Origin: Hanleya hanleyi
Taxonomy: Eukaryota > Mollusca > Polyplacophora > Lepidopleurida > Hanleyidae
DNA length: 64,000 bases
Assembly: GCA_036873755.1 (NCBI GenBank)
Contig: JAVTVY010019612.1
Location: 1-64,000 of the forward strand
Direction of reading: 5' to 3'
A program made the position numbers and the translations under genes. The notes beneath the pieces were generated by a model, which saw only the letters and a program-made list of their open reading frames with translations, was not told the DNA's origin and did no database searches. Positions 43,499-54,910 of the stretch are shown one piece after another. Position 1 is the first letter of the stretch, and the number at the start of each line of letters is the position of its first letter.

Positions 43499-44089
43499 AG
43501 CAACAGGTTCCATCCCGAAGTCAATATCATAGATAAGGCCATCCGAATTTGGCGCCGAGCACGATCATTACTCTCAAAAGAAGCAAAATCACTCATGCAA
43601 GCAGACCGTTTAAACCATTTGGCTGAAATCAAACAGTTCCCCATTTGGGCCCTGGGATTCGAAGCTTTCCCGCGACATATCTGGTCATCATCTAAGGGCC
43701 TGGCAAATCTACGCAAAAAGTATGCCAAGAAAGTTCTCACCAGCATTGCCAACCAATTGCGACATAAAGCCAAGAAACAGGCGCGCCATGGCGCTGCATA
43801 CATGGAGGTCGTGGAACAGTTATGCGTCGAGGCCACAACCGTATTTCAGAGAGCCACTTCCCTCCTTCGAAAATTTATAGGACGAGACAAGCAAATCATG
43901 AATTGTAGCCTGGACAACGAGGCATTAATTATCAGAGAAAACCAAATCACTGACCGAGAGATCACAAAGAGAATCTTGAGGGCATCTACACGTCGCGGGA
44001 GAGCCCAAAACCAGCGCCGTCACCATGGTCACGGGAATAAACCTTGCGGTAAACGAATTTCTATGAGATTTCCTGAAGGCCGGCCGTAG
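43499..44089 (+). CDS. Exon of unrecognised basic helical protein, copy 2
   Basis: The acceptor is TTTGTATTTTCAG ending at 43498, phase 0, as in copy 1. The open frame is 196 codons to TAG at 44087-44089, with no internal stops. It keeps the blocks LLSKEAKSLMQADRLNHLA, KQFPIWALGFEAFPRHIWSS, NLRKKYAKKVLTSIANQL and RENQITDREIT, with more Lys/Arg and a His/Arg-rich tail. The GTAAGT present in copy 1 at 17890 is absent, so this copy would run to its stop. Function unknown. Composition suggests nucleic-acid or acidic-partner binding, but that is conjecture. Confidence 0.65.
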   Translation, partial: SNRFHPEVNIIDKAIRIWRRARSLLSKEAKSLMQADRLNHLAEIKQFPIWALGFEAFPRHIWSSSKGLANLRKKYAKKVLTSIANQLRHKAKKQARHGAAYMEVVEQLCVEATTVFQRATSLLRKFIGRDKQIMNCSLDNEALIIRENQITDREITKRILRASTRRGRAQNQRRHHGHGNKPCGKRISMRFPEGRP

Positions 44090-44836
44090 ATCACGTTCGA
44101 ACTTTCAAAGTGAGAATTTGCTTAAAAGTTCAGTAATGGTTCATCAGCGAATGAATAAAAATTTCATGGGGAAAAGTGGGGATCACAATTGTTATTTACA
44201 AAATATTGCGTGATGCGTGGAAGAATCCAGTGAATGGCTGTAACACTGACTTAATAGAGAAAGGTCAAGGTTTCTTTAAATTACCATTTAATGTACCATT
44301 TTTTACCATTTCTCATTACCATTTCCTGGCGAAATATGAAAATAAAAATGGTGGTCACCATACTCAAACAGTAGCTGTGTTACAGATAAATTCCGCCTTT
44401 TCCGCCCTATGTTCGGGAGGGGGTGGGGCTGGGGAATTGGACTAGAGATGGGAAATGTTCTCGGGGTTCATCTCTTGCCTTTTGACTAGCAGTGAATACG
44501 TTACAAGTTTCGGGGGTACCGCAAGCATCAGTTTCTGACAAACCCAAATTTTGTTCAAAAATATTTCACTTTGGAGTGACTAGTAGTACAAATAAATGGT
44601 TCTATGTGCTAGTTTTCAATCTTTCGTTTACTTTTACTCTTTTTTAGTGTGCCTGAATATAAATAATATGATATTCGGTCTGCTTCAAAAGATTTTAAAA
44701 ATCTCCATGTTGTAGCTACATAGGAAACGTGATCTACTTCCTTAACCCTGGCCCCGTCATGAAATTCCTCGAATGGAGAATACATGTCCATTCATCGAAT
44801 CATCAATCTCACACATTGACTGAGTGTCCCTAAGAA
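44090..44836 (+). repeat. Segmental duplication, copy 2, non-coding
   Basis: Colinear with 17958-18028 joined to 22234-22930; the LINE of copy 1 is absent here. This shows that the LINE inserted after the duplication or only in copy 1. Confidence 0.75.
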
Positions 44837-47326
44837 GATCGAGAGATCCTGAAGGATGCTGGCGCCCACCATTGTCCGATAATTGTAAGCTAATTACAAG
44901 AGGATCTTTTTGTCCATTGTTACTAAGAACAAACGATTGATTTGTAATTTTGTTTGCAGAATTTCGAATTTGAGCGAAAAAGATCGAAAAGGGGACACTG
45001 GAAAACACCAAGATATAGTCTTTCTAAGTTTCAGGAGTTTCAAGATTTCTAGAAACTGTACTTGATGTCGGTTGTTATAGTACAAGTGAAATAAGCAAAG
45101 TTATTCTGAAAGTGAATGTCCAGAGGATCCTTCGTCTTCGTTTGTAGTATTTTTTTGCACGTGTCATCATTGGGTACTGAAAGCGAAGACAAATCTCTTT
45201 GACACTTTGGCATGAGCTATGAAACATACTTAAGATTTTATAATTAGGAACGAATGCTAATTCTGTTCTGTTTACTGGGCTAGTTTGAGTTATCTCTTTT
45301 AAGATACCATGCTCGAAAATAGTAAGATGATACAAACTTAATACTAGTGAAGGGATCCGTTCCGTGCAGTAATGTTGAAACTTTGAAAGTGTCTAAATCT
45401 CCCTTGGATCAAAACACGCAGTAGTCTACAGTTGTCGAGTTGTTACGTTGTGTCACAAGAGTGACATCTCTTTGTGTAGCCGGCCTGTCGGCTGACGAAA
45501 CAATAGGCCAGTACACTTGCAACGGCATGGAGTAAAGTGAACTGATTTAAAATTTGAAGAAATACATTTTAATTCGGAATCATTTGAACTCCTTCATATA
45601 GAAAGCGAAGGTATGAATATTCTCTATAGTAAATATATAGAATATGCCCCACTGTTTGATCCGCCGACTCTTGTGAATCAGCGTCACAACTCGGGAATAT
45701 CATATTAATTTGAAGCGTAACTTGGATTTTCGAATCTGGTCAAAAAAGGTATCTTTCACAGCTAGGCCCCATGTGGGACCTGTGTACCAAATTTGATAAA
45801 GATCCATGCAGTACTTCCTGAGAAATCACGAAATCAAGATTCATGGGAAATTCAAGATGGCCACCTGTTGGCCATATTGGACTTTCGAATCGGACCGAAA
45901 AATGTATCTTGCACAACTGGGCCCCAAGGGGAACCTGTGTACCAAATTTGAGAAAGATCCATGCAGTACTTCCTGAGAAATCACGATAACGATGTTTCAT
46001 GGAGGAAATCCAAGATGGCCACCTGGTGGGCATATTGGATTTTGAAATCGGACCAGGAAAGCTATCTTGCATAACTAGACCACAAGAAGAACCTGTGTAC
46101 CAAATTTGAGAAAGATCCATGTAGTAGTTCCTGAGAATTCACGATAACAAAATTTTATGGGGAAATTCAAAATGGTCGCCTGGTGGCCATATTGGATTTT
46201 CGAATCGGACCAAAAAAGGTATCTTGCACAACTGGACCACAATGGGAACCTGTGTAATAAATTTGAGAAAGATCCATGAAGTACTTCCTGAGAAATCACG
46301 ATAACAAAGTTTCATGAGGAAATCTAAGATGGCCGCCTGGTGGCCATATTGGATTTTCAAATCGGACCGAAAAAGGTATCGTGCACAACTAGACCCTAAG
46401 GGGAACCTGTGTATCAAATTTGAGAAAGATCCATGCAGTAGTTCCTGAGAAATCGCGATAATAAATTTTCATGGGGAAATCCAAGATGGCCGCCTTGTGG
46501 CCATATTGGATTTTCGCATCGGACTAGGAAAGACATTTTGCTCAACTGGACCACAAGGGGAACCTGTGTACCAAATTTGAGAAAGATACATGCAGTAGTT
46601 CCTGAGAAATCACGATAACAAAGTTTCATGGGGAAATCTAAGATGGCCGCCTGGTGGCCATATTGGATTTTCGAATCGGACCGAGAAAGGTATCCAGCAC
46701 AACTAGACCCAAAGGGGAACCTGTGTACCAAATTTGAGAAAGATCCATGCAGTACTTCCCAAGAAATCATGATAACAAAGTTTCATTGGGAAATCCAAGG
46801 TGGCTGCCCGGTGGCCATATTGGATTTTTAGATCGGACCAGAAAAGATATCATGCACAACTAGATCCCAAGGGGAACCTATGCACCAAATTTGAGAAAGA
46901 TCCATGCAGTACTTCCCGAGAAATTGCGATAACAAAGTTTCATTGGGAAATCCAAGATGGCTGCCTGATGGCCATATTGGATTTTTGAATCTGACCGGAA
47001 AAAGATAGACCTCAAGGGGAAGCTGTGTACCAAATTTGAGAAAGATCCATGCAGTAGTTCCTGAGAAATCGTGATAAAGTTTCATGGGGAAAACCAAGAT
47101 GGATACCTTGTGGCCATATTGGATTTTCGAATCGGACCAGAAAATATCTTGCACAATTAGACCCCAAGGGGAACCTGTATACTAAATTTGCGAAAGATCC
47201 ATGCAGCAGTTCCTGAGAAATCGCGATAACAAGAATTGTTTACGGACGGACTGACGGACCACGGACCACGGACCACGGACGAAAAGTGATTTGAACAGCC
47301 CATCATCTGGTGATGGTGGGCTAAAA
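44837..47326 (-). mobile_element. Hairpin-ended (HINE/pearl-like) element, medium copy
   Basis: A reverse-orientation copy with the ATCCTGAAGGAT palindrome at the left, unique flank to about 45720, about ten 155-bp monomers (45720-47220), GGACCACGGACCACGG-type tract, and hairpin AGCCCATCATC...GATGGTGGGCT (47297-47322) followed by CTAA. Its insertion site is uninterrupted in copy 1 (near 22940). Confidence 0.7.
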
Positions 47327-48190
47327 AGCTCATTCGCTCAAGCCAGTTGGAAAGGAGGTAATCCCCATACACCTTGGAGGCAACATGTTTTGTAGCAATA
47401 TGCATATAATATCCTTGTACCCGATGTTGGAATTAACAAGATTGAAATGGACATGAGTGAAATAAAAAAAAGTGATTGTACCTCTACTGGAAACACAATG
47501 ATCGCGCATATGTGATATTCAGGCCTTCAAGTGCCTCCTATATTTTTCTATATTTTTTAGTCATTCCTATATTTTCATATATTTTACTCAAAACCTCCTA
47601 TATTTCCTATATTTTGACTTGTTCGCATAAAAACTTTCACCAATGCTCTGAAATGCGTCAAATTGGCATGAAGAAATACATTTTAGGAAAAAAATTACGC
47701 CTCGTTTCGCTCGGCAAATATTAAATCATTTAAATCTCTCTTTTCTTGAACCAACCAACACTATAACTGCATTCAGTAGAAATAATTTGGTTAAACACCA
47801 GAAACTAACAAGTTTGGAACATACAATGTAGAAGTTACCTGTCTTACACTCCTTTATTTCCTATATTTTATGAAGAAAATTCCTATATTTCTCCTATATT
47901 TTGGCAAATTTCCTCCTATATTTTCTCCGATATTTTCACTGTGAGCCACTTGCAGTCCTGGATATTGATTGCTTGTCTTGTTGGTAGGGTCAGGGGAATT
48001 GTTTTTTTTATTTTTTCAGTTCGTTTGTTTGTTTTGTGGCTATAGTTGAGTTAACTATTTCGCTTCGTCATGTACTTTGGGTGAGTGTAATATAAGCCTG
48101 TAAACAGGACACGACCGCCATGTGGTGTTTTCAGATATGCACGCAGAATATTGGCCTGCGGGTTCATATGATTCTATGCCAGCATCCGGC
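47327..48190 (+). repeat. Duplicated flank with AT-rich low-complexity block
   Basis: 47375-47520 aligns with about 23020-23150 and 48040-48130 with about 23195-23270. Between them 47535-47950 is a low-complexity tract built from CCTATATTT / TATATTTTCC words that is not in copy 1. No gene. Confidence 0.65.
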
Positions 48191-48825
48191 ATCTTTTTCA
48201 AACGCTTATATATGAGTAGTATGAAAAGCGTATTTAAGGTCAACTTGACCCACTTATTTGTCCCTCGGGTAAAATTTAAGGGGGTACTTGGTCACGTGAC
48301 TGGAAGTGCCGGAATTATAGCTCACTTGACCTCTGTGGCCTCCCCGTTGTCTCGGCCCAGCCGTACGCCTGCGCGGGTTATCCGGCCGCACGCATGCGCG
48401 GGTGAAAAAAAACGGAATTGCGCAGGACACGGGGTATGCATTCCTCAGCGGTGATTCAGTCTGGTGGCGATGCGGTCGCGGGGAGAAGCTTCCGCGGACA
48501 GAAAAAGTAGTCCCAAAGACGTGACCTTGGACTGCGGGGTCGATCCACCATACTATGCGTGGATGATTTGTACTGACCTTCAACATCCGGGGCCTTTTTA
48601 ACATCCGGGACCTCTTCAACATCCGAGTTGTTACATCCGGGGAACGTGGAACATTCGTGAACATCCGGGTACCCTGGTTTTACTTCCGGGACCTCTTCAA
48701 CGTCGCCTACAGAAGCAGGATGGGGGAGTGGGTATATGTAAAATTAGGATTTGTCTCGAAAATATCAAAAGCGGAACACGGACTTTACACCTAAACCATG
48801 GACAATCACGGCTATTTTGGGGCCA

Positions 48826-48990
48826 TGTGAGTGAGTGAGTGAGGCATGCCAAACGCCCGTGAGGTGTGCCCAACGTCCGTCTTAACGCATGGACGCACTA
48901 ACGATGGCGAATGGGTGAGTGAGTGAGTAAGTGTGTGAGTGAGTGAGGGAGTGAGTGAGTGAGGGAGTGAGTGAGTGAGTGAGTGAGTGG
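48826..48990 (+). repeat. (GTGAG)n-rich subterminal block
   Basis: GTGAGTGAGTGAG runs surround CGTCTTAACGCATGGACGCA and CTAACGATGG. Related blocks are at 56330-56470, 56590-56655, 58325-58470 (inverted) and 62755-62870 (inverted). The sequence after it (GTGGTCATATAAGG, ATAGCCTCAGTCTGTATCC) has an inverted match at 62695-62755. Confidence 0.85.
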
Positions 48991-49051
48991 TCATATAAGG
49001 TTATTTGTACATCAATAGCCTCAGTCTGTATCCACACTCTGACCGGATACC

Positions 49052-49830
49052 ATGTCGAGTACATGTTCGTTCTGTCAGAAGACACTCTCTCGTCACGACA
49101 ATATGCTCAGACATATGCGTCTAATGCATAGACAAGTGACACCATCGAGCCCCGCTATAGGTCCACCAAGTAGAGTAGAACATCCCTATATGATGACGGT
49201 GAGCGGCCCTACGGGGTGTGGAAAGACGTCCTCGGTGATAAAGTGCTTAGAGGAAGGTGCGGCAACCCCAGCTACGACACACGTTGTATGGCGTTATAGC
49301 CAATGGCAGTCTGCGTACGAAACTACGCGATTACAGAATCGTCCCAGGAATTCCTCACGACATAGACGAACCATATTACTACGATTCCGAGCAGAGCAGC
49401 GTTGTAGTGCTCGATGACCTGATGAGTGCGGCCAAGGACAATTCGAAAATCGCCGATCTATTCACCTAAGGGTCCCATCATCGCAATCTGGCCGTCATCT
49501 TCCCTCAAGGGAAGGCGCCCAGAGATATTGCTTTGAACTGCCAATAATTTGTGTTGTTCTGCAGCCCATCGACAGAGCACAAATCTGTGTGTTTGGTAGT
49601 TGAATTTATCCTCAGTACATCAACCATTTCATGCAGGCGTTTCGAGGAGCGACAATTCGTCCGTACGGCTACTTGTTCGTAGACTTAAAAGCCCAATACA
49701 CCCGAAGATCGCCGGCTAACGACCTACCTGTTATCCGGCGAGGCATCACCGCAACGTCATATATTCCTACACCATCCACCGAGTCCACATCTGGCAGAGC
49801 AGAAGCAAACCGCCCCCACACAGCGGGTCC
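49052..49830 (+). pseudogene. C2H2 zinc finger-P-loop ATPase, virus-like, frameshifted
   Basis: Starts at ATG 49052. Residues 4-25 form a C2H2 finger (C-x2-C-x12-H-x4-H). Then HPYMMTVSGPTGCGKTSSVI has a canonical Walker A (GPTGCGKT, about 49207-49230), followed by VVWRYSQWQSAYE. A frameshift near 49300 moves the reading to the frame of 49257-49469, where VVVLDDLMS is a Walker B; that frame ends in TAA just before a GSHHRNLAVIF segment. RPYGYLFVDLK (about 49660) continues in another frame. The order Walker A, Walker B, SHHRN, YGYL-DL resembles P-loop ATPases (packaging-like) that I associate with virus-derived elements in invertebrate genomes. The gene is broken at least twice. A packaging role is inferred from family resemblance only. 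Confidence 0.6.
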
Positions 49831-49865
49831 CCTTCATACCATCAGTCCCGGAATATCACCCAACC

Positions 49866-50201
49866 GTGAAGGATCAACCCACACCCGTACAAGGGAATGA
49901 ACATAATGTGAACTCGGGGATATGGAATGATTTGTTCAAAGAAAGTATGGACGCCGAGATGGGCGAGACGTTGGAGGCCCCAGGAAACAAGTTTCACCGC
50001 AAAGGGTATTCGAAAGAGGAAGCCGCAATTTTAGCCCATAAAACATTGGCACCCAGACTACGACGGGCTTTACGGCAGGAGTATGCCGACCTCCTGACCC
50101 ATATAAAATTGCGTTACGTCAAGCCAATGTCGATGCTATTATTGATACAGCGCAAGGTGGATCCACCGTTCAGCGCCAACGCATGCGTTGTCATCTTATA
50201 A
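49866..50201 (+). CDS. Small charged ORF downstream of the ATPase
   Basis: A 111-codon ORF starting MKDQPTPVQGNEHN. The middle (KGYSKEEAAILAHKTLAPRLRRALRQEYADLLTHIKLR) is strongly helical and basic. It overlaps the end of the degraded ATPase region, and a C-terminal extension looks out of register. No family recognised. It belongs to the same mobile element by position. Confidence 0.4.
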   Translation: MKDQPTPVQGNEHNVNSGIWNDLFKESMDAEMGETLEAPGNKFHRKGYSKEEAAILAHKTLAPRLRRALRQEYADLLTHIKLRYVKPMSMLLLIQRKVDPPFSANACVVIL

Positions 50202-50429
50202 AACTCATAGATGACATCCAATGGGTGACACGGGTATGTCTTCTGCTGCATAAGAAACAGATAATACCCAATAAGGATACCAACACAACTACCCCTGCAC
50301 AGAATCTGCTGACTGCACGAGGCATTTCAAACCTTTATGGAGGCCCAGCTGGAGATGGGACATTATCGTCTTCAACCTCCAACATAATGATGTCCGTCCA
50401 ATGATGATCGACAATGCATAACGCTTTGA

Positions 50430-50660
50430 GTTAGATATTGGGACGGGCGTTGAGACGCGCGTTAAGGCGTTAAGATTGGACGGTAAGGCGTTAAGATTGG
50501 GCGGTAAGGCGTTGAGGTGGGCGTTAATGCGTATCGACGGGCATCACTGCATTTCGATGTATTGGTGGCAATTCCATGAAAATCAGAGCTTCTGTGCTAG
50601 TTCGCCAGGGCGTTGAAGCGTTAAGCTAAGCGTTGACGGGCGTTACTGTCCATAAAAGCA
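50430..50660 (+). promoter_or_regulatory. GGCGTTAAG-repeat intergenic module (copy 1)
   Basis: A cluster of GGCGTTAAG/GGCGTTGAG words (about ten in 230 bp) is followed by GGGCATCACTGCATTTCGAT, CAATTCCATGAAAATCAGAG and CAGGGCGTTGAAGCGTTAA, directly ahead of the acidic zinc-finger gene. The same module recurs at about 51535-51680, 57630-57670 (partial) and 61320-61610. It may be a promoter, origin-like iterons or spacer repeat; the sequence alone does not decide. Confidence 0.5.
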
Positions 50661-50699
50661 AGTGTATTCCCAAAACAGGCACAGTCGACATTCAACCGT

Positions 50700-51255
50700 C
50701 AACATGGCCTATACGCACGTTCACCAGACATTACGATATGATGCGACAGGAGAAGACTTTCCATCCAGATTACGAGGCACAAGAAGCCGATACAGAGACT
50801 GATGAGAGTCCACCGACTGAAACAGAAACAGAGACTGCTGAGAGTGTATCGACTGATACCGAAACGGAGATTGCTGAGAGTCTATCTACTGATACGGAGA
50901 GCTTCTCAGATAGTCAGTCTACACATGTACATCCCAGGAAAGTGAAGCAGAACGTACCTTCTGGGATCGTATTGGGCATGAAGCTATCAATACACACGCC
51001 GCAGCGATCGCGTACGCCGGACAGGATAACTTGCAACAGACGTACACCCAAATGCGCCCCTGCATCAGGAAAACAGCCATGGCGATCTATGAAAAGCATA
51101 CCTTACCGCCGCTTGAAATGAAAGGCGACCCCACGCACAGGTTCATCATGAAGACCAAGCGTCACTTGGAAGAGGATATGGGACTATCACCCACCGAGGC
51201 CCTGGAAAATGCGATCAGAATGCGCAAACAACTCTTTCAGGACATGCTCCCCTAA
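50700..51255 (+). pseudogene. Acidic zinc-finger-type gene, copy A (CxxC deleted, frameshifted)
   Basis: An ATG at 50704 precedes sequence matching the gene at 61640. A 17-bp deletion removes both cysteines of the zinc finger and shifts the frame; the remaining half reads TRHYDMMRQEKTFH. An acidic Thr/Glu tract of ETETE and STDTE repeats follows (about 50790-50905). After another frame change (51031-51255) comes a helical C-terminus, MRPCIRKTAMAIYEKH, then GDPTHRFIMKTKRHLEEDMG and LENAIRMRKQLFQDMLP. I have seen this C-terminal type next to virus-like ATPases, but give no function. Confidence 0.55.
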
Positions 51256-51299
51256 CAATATCCTGAACTGCCCGACATCGCTTAGGTCACACCGAGCAA

Positions 51300-51510
51300 A
51301 GATGGAACTTTCTCAAAGGGCGGCTTCTGATTGGACAAGAGCAGCCGAGAATATGACAGATGCAGCGCCAAATGTTGGCCTCTGATTGGACAAAAGACTT
51401 CTCGAGTTGTAAACATACCCAACGCGGCTCCCCAAGCGTGGGTATGAACTAACATTGGGGAGAATAAAATGATTGATCTCTCATCCTTGATGTTGTTGTT
51501 CTCTCATCTG
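51300..51510 (+). terminator. 3' end region of acidic gene (AATAAA), repeated elsewhere
   Basis: CTTCTGATTGGACA, ATGCAGCGCCAAATG, AACGCGGCTCCCC and CATTGGGGAGAATAAAATGATTG lie downstream of the degraded gene. The same series occurs at 62240-62430, and a diverged form at about 57430-57560 with AATAAAAGG. AATAAA at 51462 is the likely polyadenylation signal. Confidence 0.5.
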
Positions 51511-51704
51511 TCTACATCATGACGTGAAGGTGTTATGCTAGGGCGTTAAGGCGTAACGACAGGCGTTGACGGGCGTCACCGCATTTCCAATGAATTAGTG
51601 ACAATTCCATGAAAATCAGAGCTTTTAGGCTAATTCACCAGGGCGTTGAAACGTTGATCTTGAAGCGTTGAGCTTGGCGTATATTATCAGGATACTGTGT
51701 TGTT

Positions 51705-52150
51705 CCTGCAAGAGTACGTGTACATGGACATGGAACATGTACATTGGCAGAGTATATGTACATGGACAGATTACATGTACAGGCACATAGCACATGTATA
51801 AGCACATAGTACATATACAGGGATATGCAAAGAATACATGGACATCCGCAGAGTATATTACATGGACATGCACAAAGTACATGTACATGGACAGGGTACA
51901 TGTACGTGGACAAGGAACATGTATATGGATAGATTACCTGTACATGGACAGTGTACGTGCGCAGAGTACAGATTATATGAATATGAACATGCGCAAGGTA
52001 TATGTACGTTTGCATGGACAGAGTGCATGTACATGGCGAGGGAGAGAAGGATTAACGTCGCATTCTGCAATATTTCAGATATATAGCGACATGGACAGAG
52101 TGTATATACATGAACATGACTGGGGTATGTATACATGGATATGCACAGAA
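51705..52150 (+). repeat. TACATGGACA minisatellite
   Basis: Irregular repeats built on TACATGTACATGGACA and GAGTACATG words, interrupted near 52030-52090. Both strands give long open frames (V-H-V-x and M-Y-M-D-type) that are artefacts of the repeat. Confidence 0.85.
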
Positions 52151-52159
52151 TGCATACTG

Positions 52160-54480
52160 GATATTATACTGTCATAACCGGTTTCGCTCTTTTAGAGCTT
52201 TTCGAATGACGAAGTTAACATGCTATTGGATACAATTTATACAGTGCAGCATGTCTACAATTAGTGTTGCATGGTTATGTGATATATTTTCGGTTTTAGC
52301 AATTGAGGGATTCCCCGTATTTTTCAATGAACATTTTTTCTTTTTCCTACCGGATGCTTACATTTTCCGTGTTAAATTTAAAAAACGGAAAAAATGGAAA
52401 ATTTAATCTCAAGATGGCTAGCACAATCTGCCACATGTTTACTCACTTTGAGATGACGTAATCTTGGTGTTTCTATTTGTTGTCGGTGTACGCGATATAT
52501 ATATATAGGCAATTTTGACATAAATGTTAATTCTACAGAATTAGGAGCCATAGTTAGTTTTATTATGCTGAAAATTATAACCCATACCCTATCTGCATAC
52601 ACAGCATATTCTGTGCTGGTTAGAAGTCAACTTGTATTCCGAAGGAAAATTATGTCATTTTAGTGTTGAAAAACATGGTACCGGTACTATATGGTACTAA
52701 ATGGTTCGATATGATTATGACCAAAACAGCGTTGAAAAGGCACCTCGGAATAAAAATCATGACTCGTGCTATTCCGTAAATGTGAAAGGGTTGCTTTTTT
52801 AAATCCCCTAGGACTCAAACCTAGTATCTCCTAGAAGATAGCATCTGCAGGACTTTGTTTAACAACCACGAACAACATTGGAATAGCACATGTGCAATGT
52901 GTCGATTATTTTCTCAAACTGCATTATTTCTCAAACTGCATGAAAGGTTCATGGACAGAGCGACATGTTTGCAGAAGTTTATTGATGGTTTTCCAGTCTG
53001 AAACAGGCAGGGAAACATGAATTTGCAGAAAAAGCAAACCTGCATTTTACATAATACTGTTACACAAGTGAATTTGACGGTACGTTGTGCTGCACGTTGA
53101 TTATTCGCAGAGTTTTGATTCCACAGACTACGTAGAAGTCTTATGGACTACGGGACATGTTGGCAGAAGTTTGTCAATGCATTTCCAGTCCCAATCAAGC
53201 ATGAAAATATGAATTTGACCCAAAAGTAAATATGAATTTTGCATAAAAACACAGTAAATATAGTAGATGTTGTTCGCATTGCATTTTCATATAATTTGGG
53301 TTTGACAGACTAAGAGATATGTTTGTCATCTACGTGCTAGGGGCCGTGTGGTCATATCATCCAAGTTGCCACATGAACAGGTACAATAAAAGAGTATCTG
53401 AGATACAACACATATCCCGAACCGTTAGATTCTTGGTATGTGCTTTAAAATAGGTTTACCAGAAGACTATTCTGTGAAGTCATGTGACGCAGTCAGTATG
53501 TCGGCACCTCTTCCCACTTCCCTTATATGTGTTGTAATATACCAGTGGAAGTTTGTCGATACTTTTTCATGCCTAAACATGCAGAAAGTATTAATTTGAA
53601 CCAAAAATAAACATGCATTTTACAAAATATTATACATGTATATGGACCACGCCCACTTTGTTCGGTTATTCATTTGATGACTAATAGGCTGTAGTTCGAT
53701 CGGCCGAGACTGATGAGTGTTAGAAGACATGTCATAGAACATGTTCGCATACATTTGGAGTAATGAAAATGTCTTGGAAACAAGAAATGACTGAAAATAC
53801 AACAACAACAACACTGCAATAGCAACGCACATGTTATTATATCAGTTGGTTTTTTCCGTGTTTTTCGAGTTTTGATCACGGATGGAGATTGATGTATGTC
53901 ATCGGAGAACATTTTAGCATTAATGTGAAGTGAGGGGAGAGGCAGAGAAATAAGAAAATAAATCAAAATGCAACGATGAAATAACAATGACGACCACATA
54001 GTGAAAACACCAGTTTTCGAGTGCTGAGTTATCGATCAGTGACACAAGAGCGATCAGTAATAAGTTTGGAAATAAATTTGACTTACGGTTGAATAAGAAA
54101 AGCAGTCACAAGGGTGTAAAAATATATAACTATGAATAAATATATCTCTCACTGTTCCGCAAGGAGACAAAGCATTGTCGAATATGGTGGCTGACATCTT
54201 GATTTGAACGACCTTGGTGACCTTCTCCACCGTAAATTATATTTCGCACCTTGACGTCAGCGAACAATTTTTCCTTCGCGGAGCCAGGTGTTAGTCACGT
54301 GAGCTACATGATATCATTGGCACAATTATTCAACCCCGGATGTAAGATTGATACACAATACGACGCAGTCCAGAGGGAAAAATTACATGATATTATTGGC
54401 ACACAGTTGTCCATGTTTACATGATATTATTGGTACAATTATTCTTGAACCAGGTGTCGGATGTTCACGCATGTTCCAGG
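52160..54480. other. AT-rich interior without a gene
   Basis: No coding signal. A ~100-bp motif (CAGAAGTTT-T-GAT, TTTCCAGTC, AACATGAATTTG, CAAAA-TAAA-ATGCATTTTACA) recurs loosely at about 52960-53060, 53160-53250 and 53540-53630. A tRNA-like block is at 52800-52875. ACATGATATTATTGGCAC recurs at 54307, 54387 and 54420. Confidence 0.45.
52800..52875 (-). repeat. tRNA-derived SINE trace
   Basis: On the minus strand GTGGTTGTTAAACAAAG resembles an A box and TAGGTTTGAGTCCTAGG contains a B box (GGTTTGAGTCC) within a pairable stem (CTAGG/CCTAG). Anticodon and acceptor stems are not convincing. Confidence 0.35.
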
Positions 54481-54910
54481 GTCCCCGGATGTAAGGCTGA
54501 TGCAATCCAGTGTTCACGACTCTACATAGCGCGGCTCCCATTGCATGGGAGCTGATTGGGCGAGTATGATTCAGTGTTGCTTTCAACAATCTTTCAATCA
54601 TACCAATCTAAGGACTTCACCCCGAAAACCCGCGTATTTGAAATGTCGGGACTACTTTTTGTGTCCGCGGAAGCTTTTGCCCGGCATCACCACCAGACCG
54701 CATCACCTCGGAGGAATACATGCCCCGTGACCTGCGCCGGCCGCATAACCCGCGCAGGCGTGCGACCGGGCCGGGACAACGGGGAGGTCACAGAAGTCAA
54801 GTGCACTATAGTTCCGGCACTTCATAAATTTTACCTGGGGAAAAAATAAGTTGGTCAAGTTGACCTTTAATACGCTTTGCATACTACTTATATGTTGCGT
54901 TTAATTATCT

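Larger units (their letters stand above)
48195..54910. mobile_element. Inverted-repeat-bounded element with zinc-finger/ATPase genes
   Basis: Arms of about 300 bp, 48195-48530 and 54620-54910, are inverted copies: GTCAACTTGACC, GCGTATT-AAGGTC, the CCCGTTGTC-CGGCCC block, CCTGCGCGGGTTAT, AAAAAGTAGTCCC and TCCGCGGAAGC. They enclose degraded genes of virus-like type (49052-51255), GTGAG repeats and minisatellites. The flanks resemble the interrupted copy of the segmental duplication (compare 23260 and 24840), so this is an insertion. Multigene content with long inverted repeats is reminiscent of Maverick/Polinton or adintovirus-like elements, but no family B polymerase, integrase or capsid gene was seen. 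Confidence 0.5.

Noticed and set aside
51625..52177. Overlapping ORFs on both strands (VHVHVI and MYMDRVHV types)
   Set aside because: Artefact of the TACATGGACA minisatellite.
48195..54910. Complete Maverick/Polinton
   Set aside because: No family B DNA polymerase, retroviral-type integrase, capsid or cysteine protease could be found, and the size is small. Only the ATPase and zinc-finger genes are supported.
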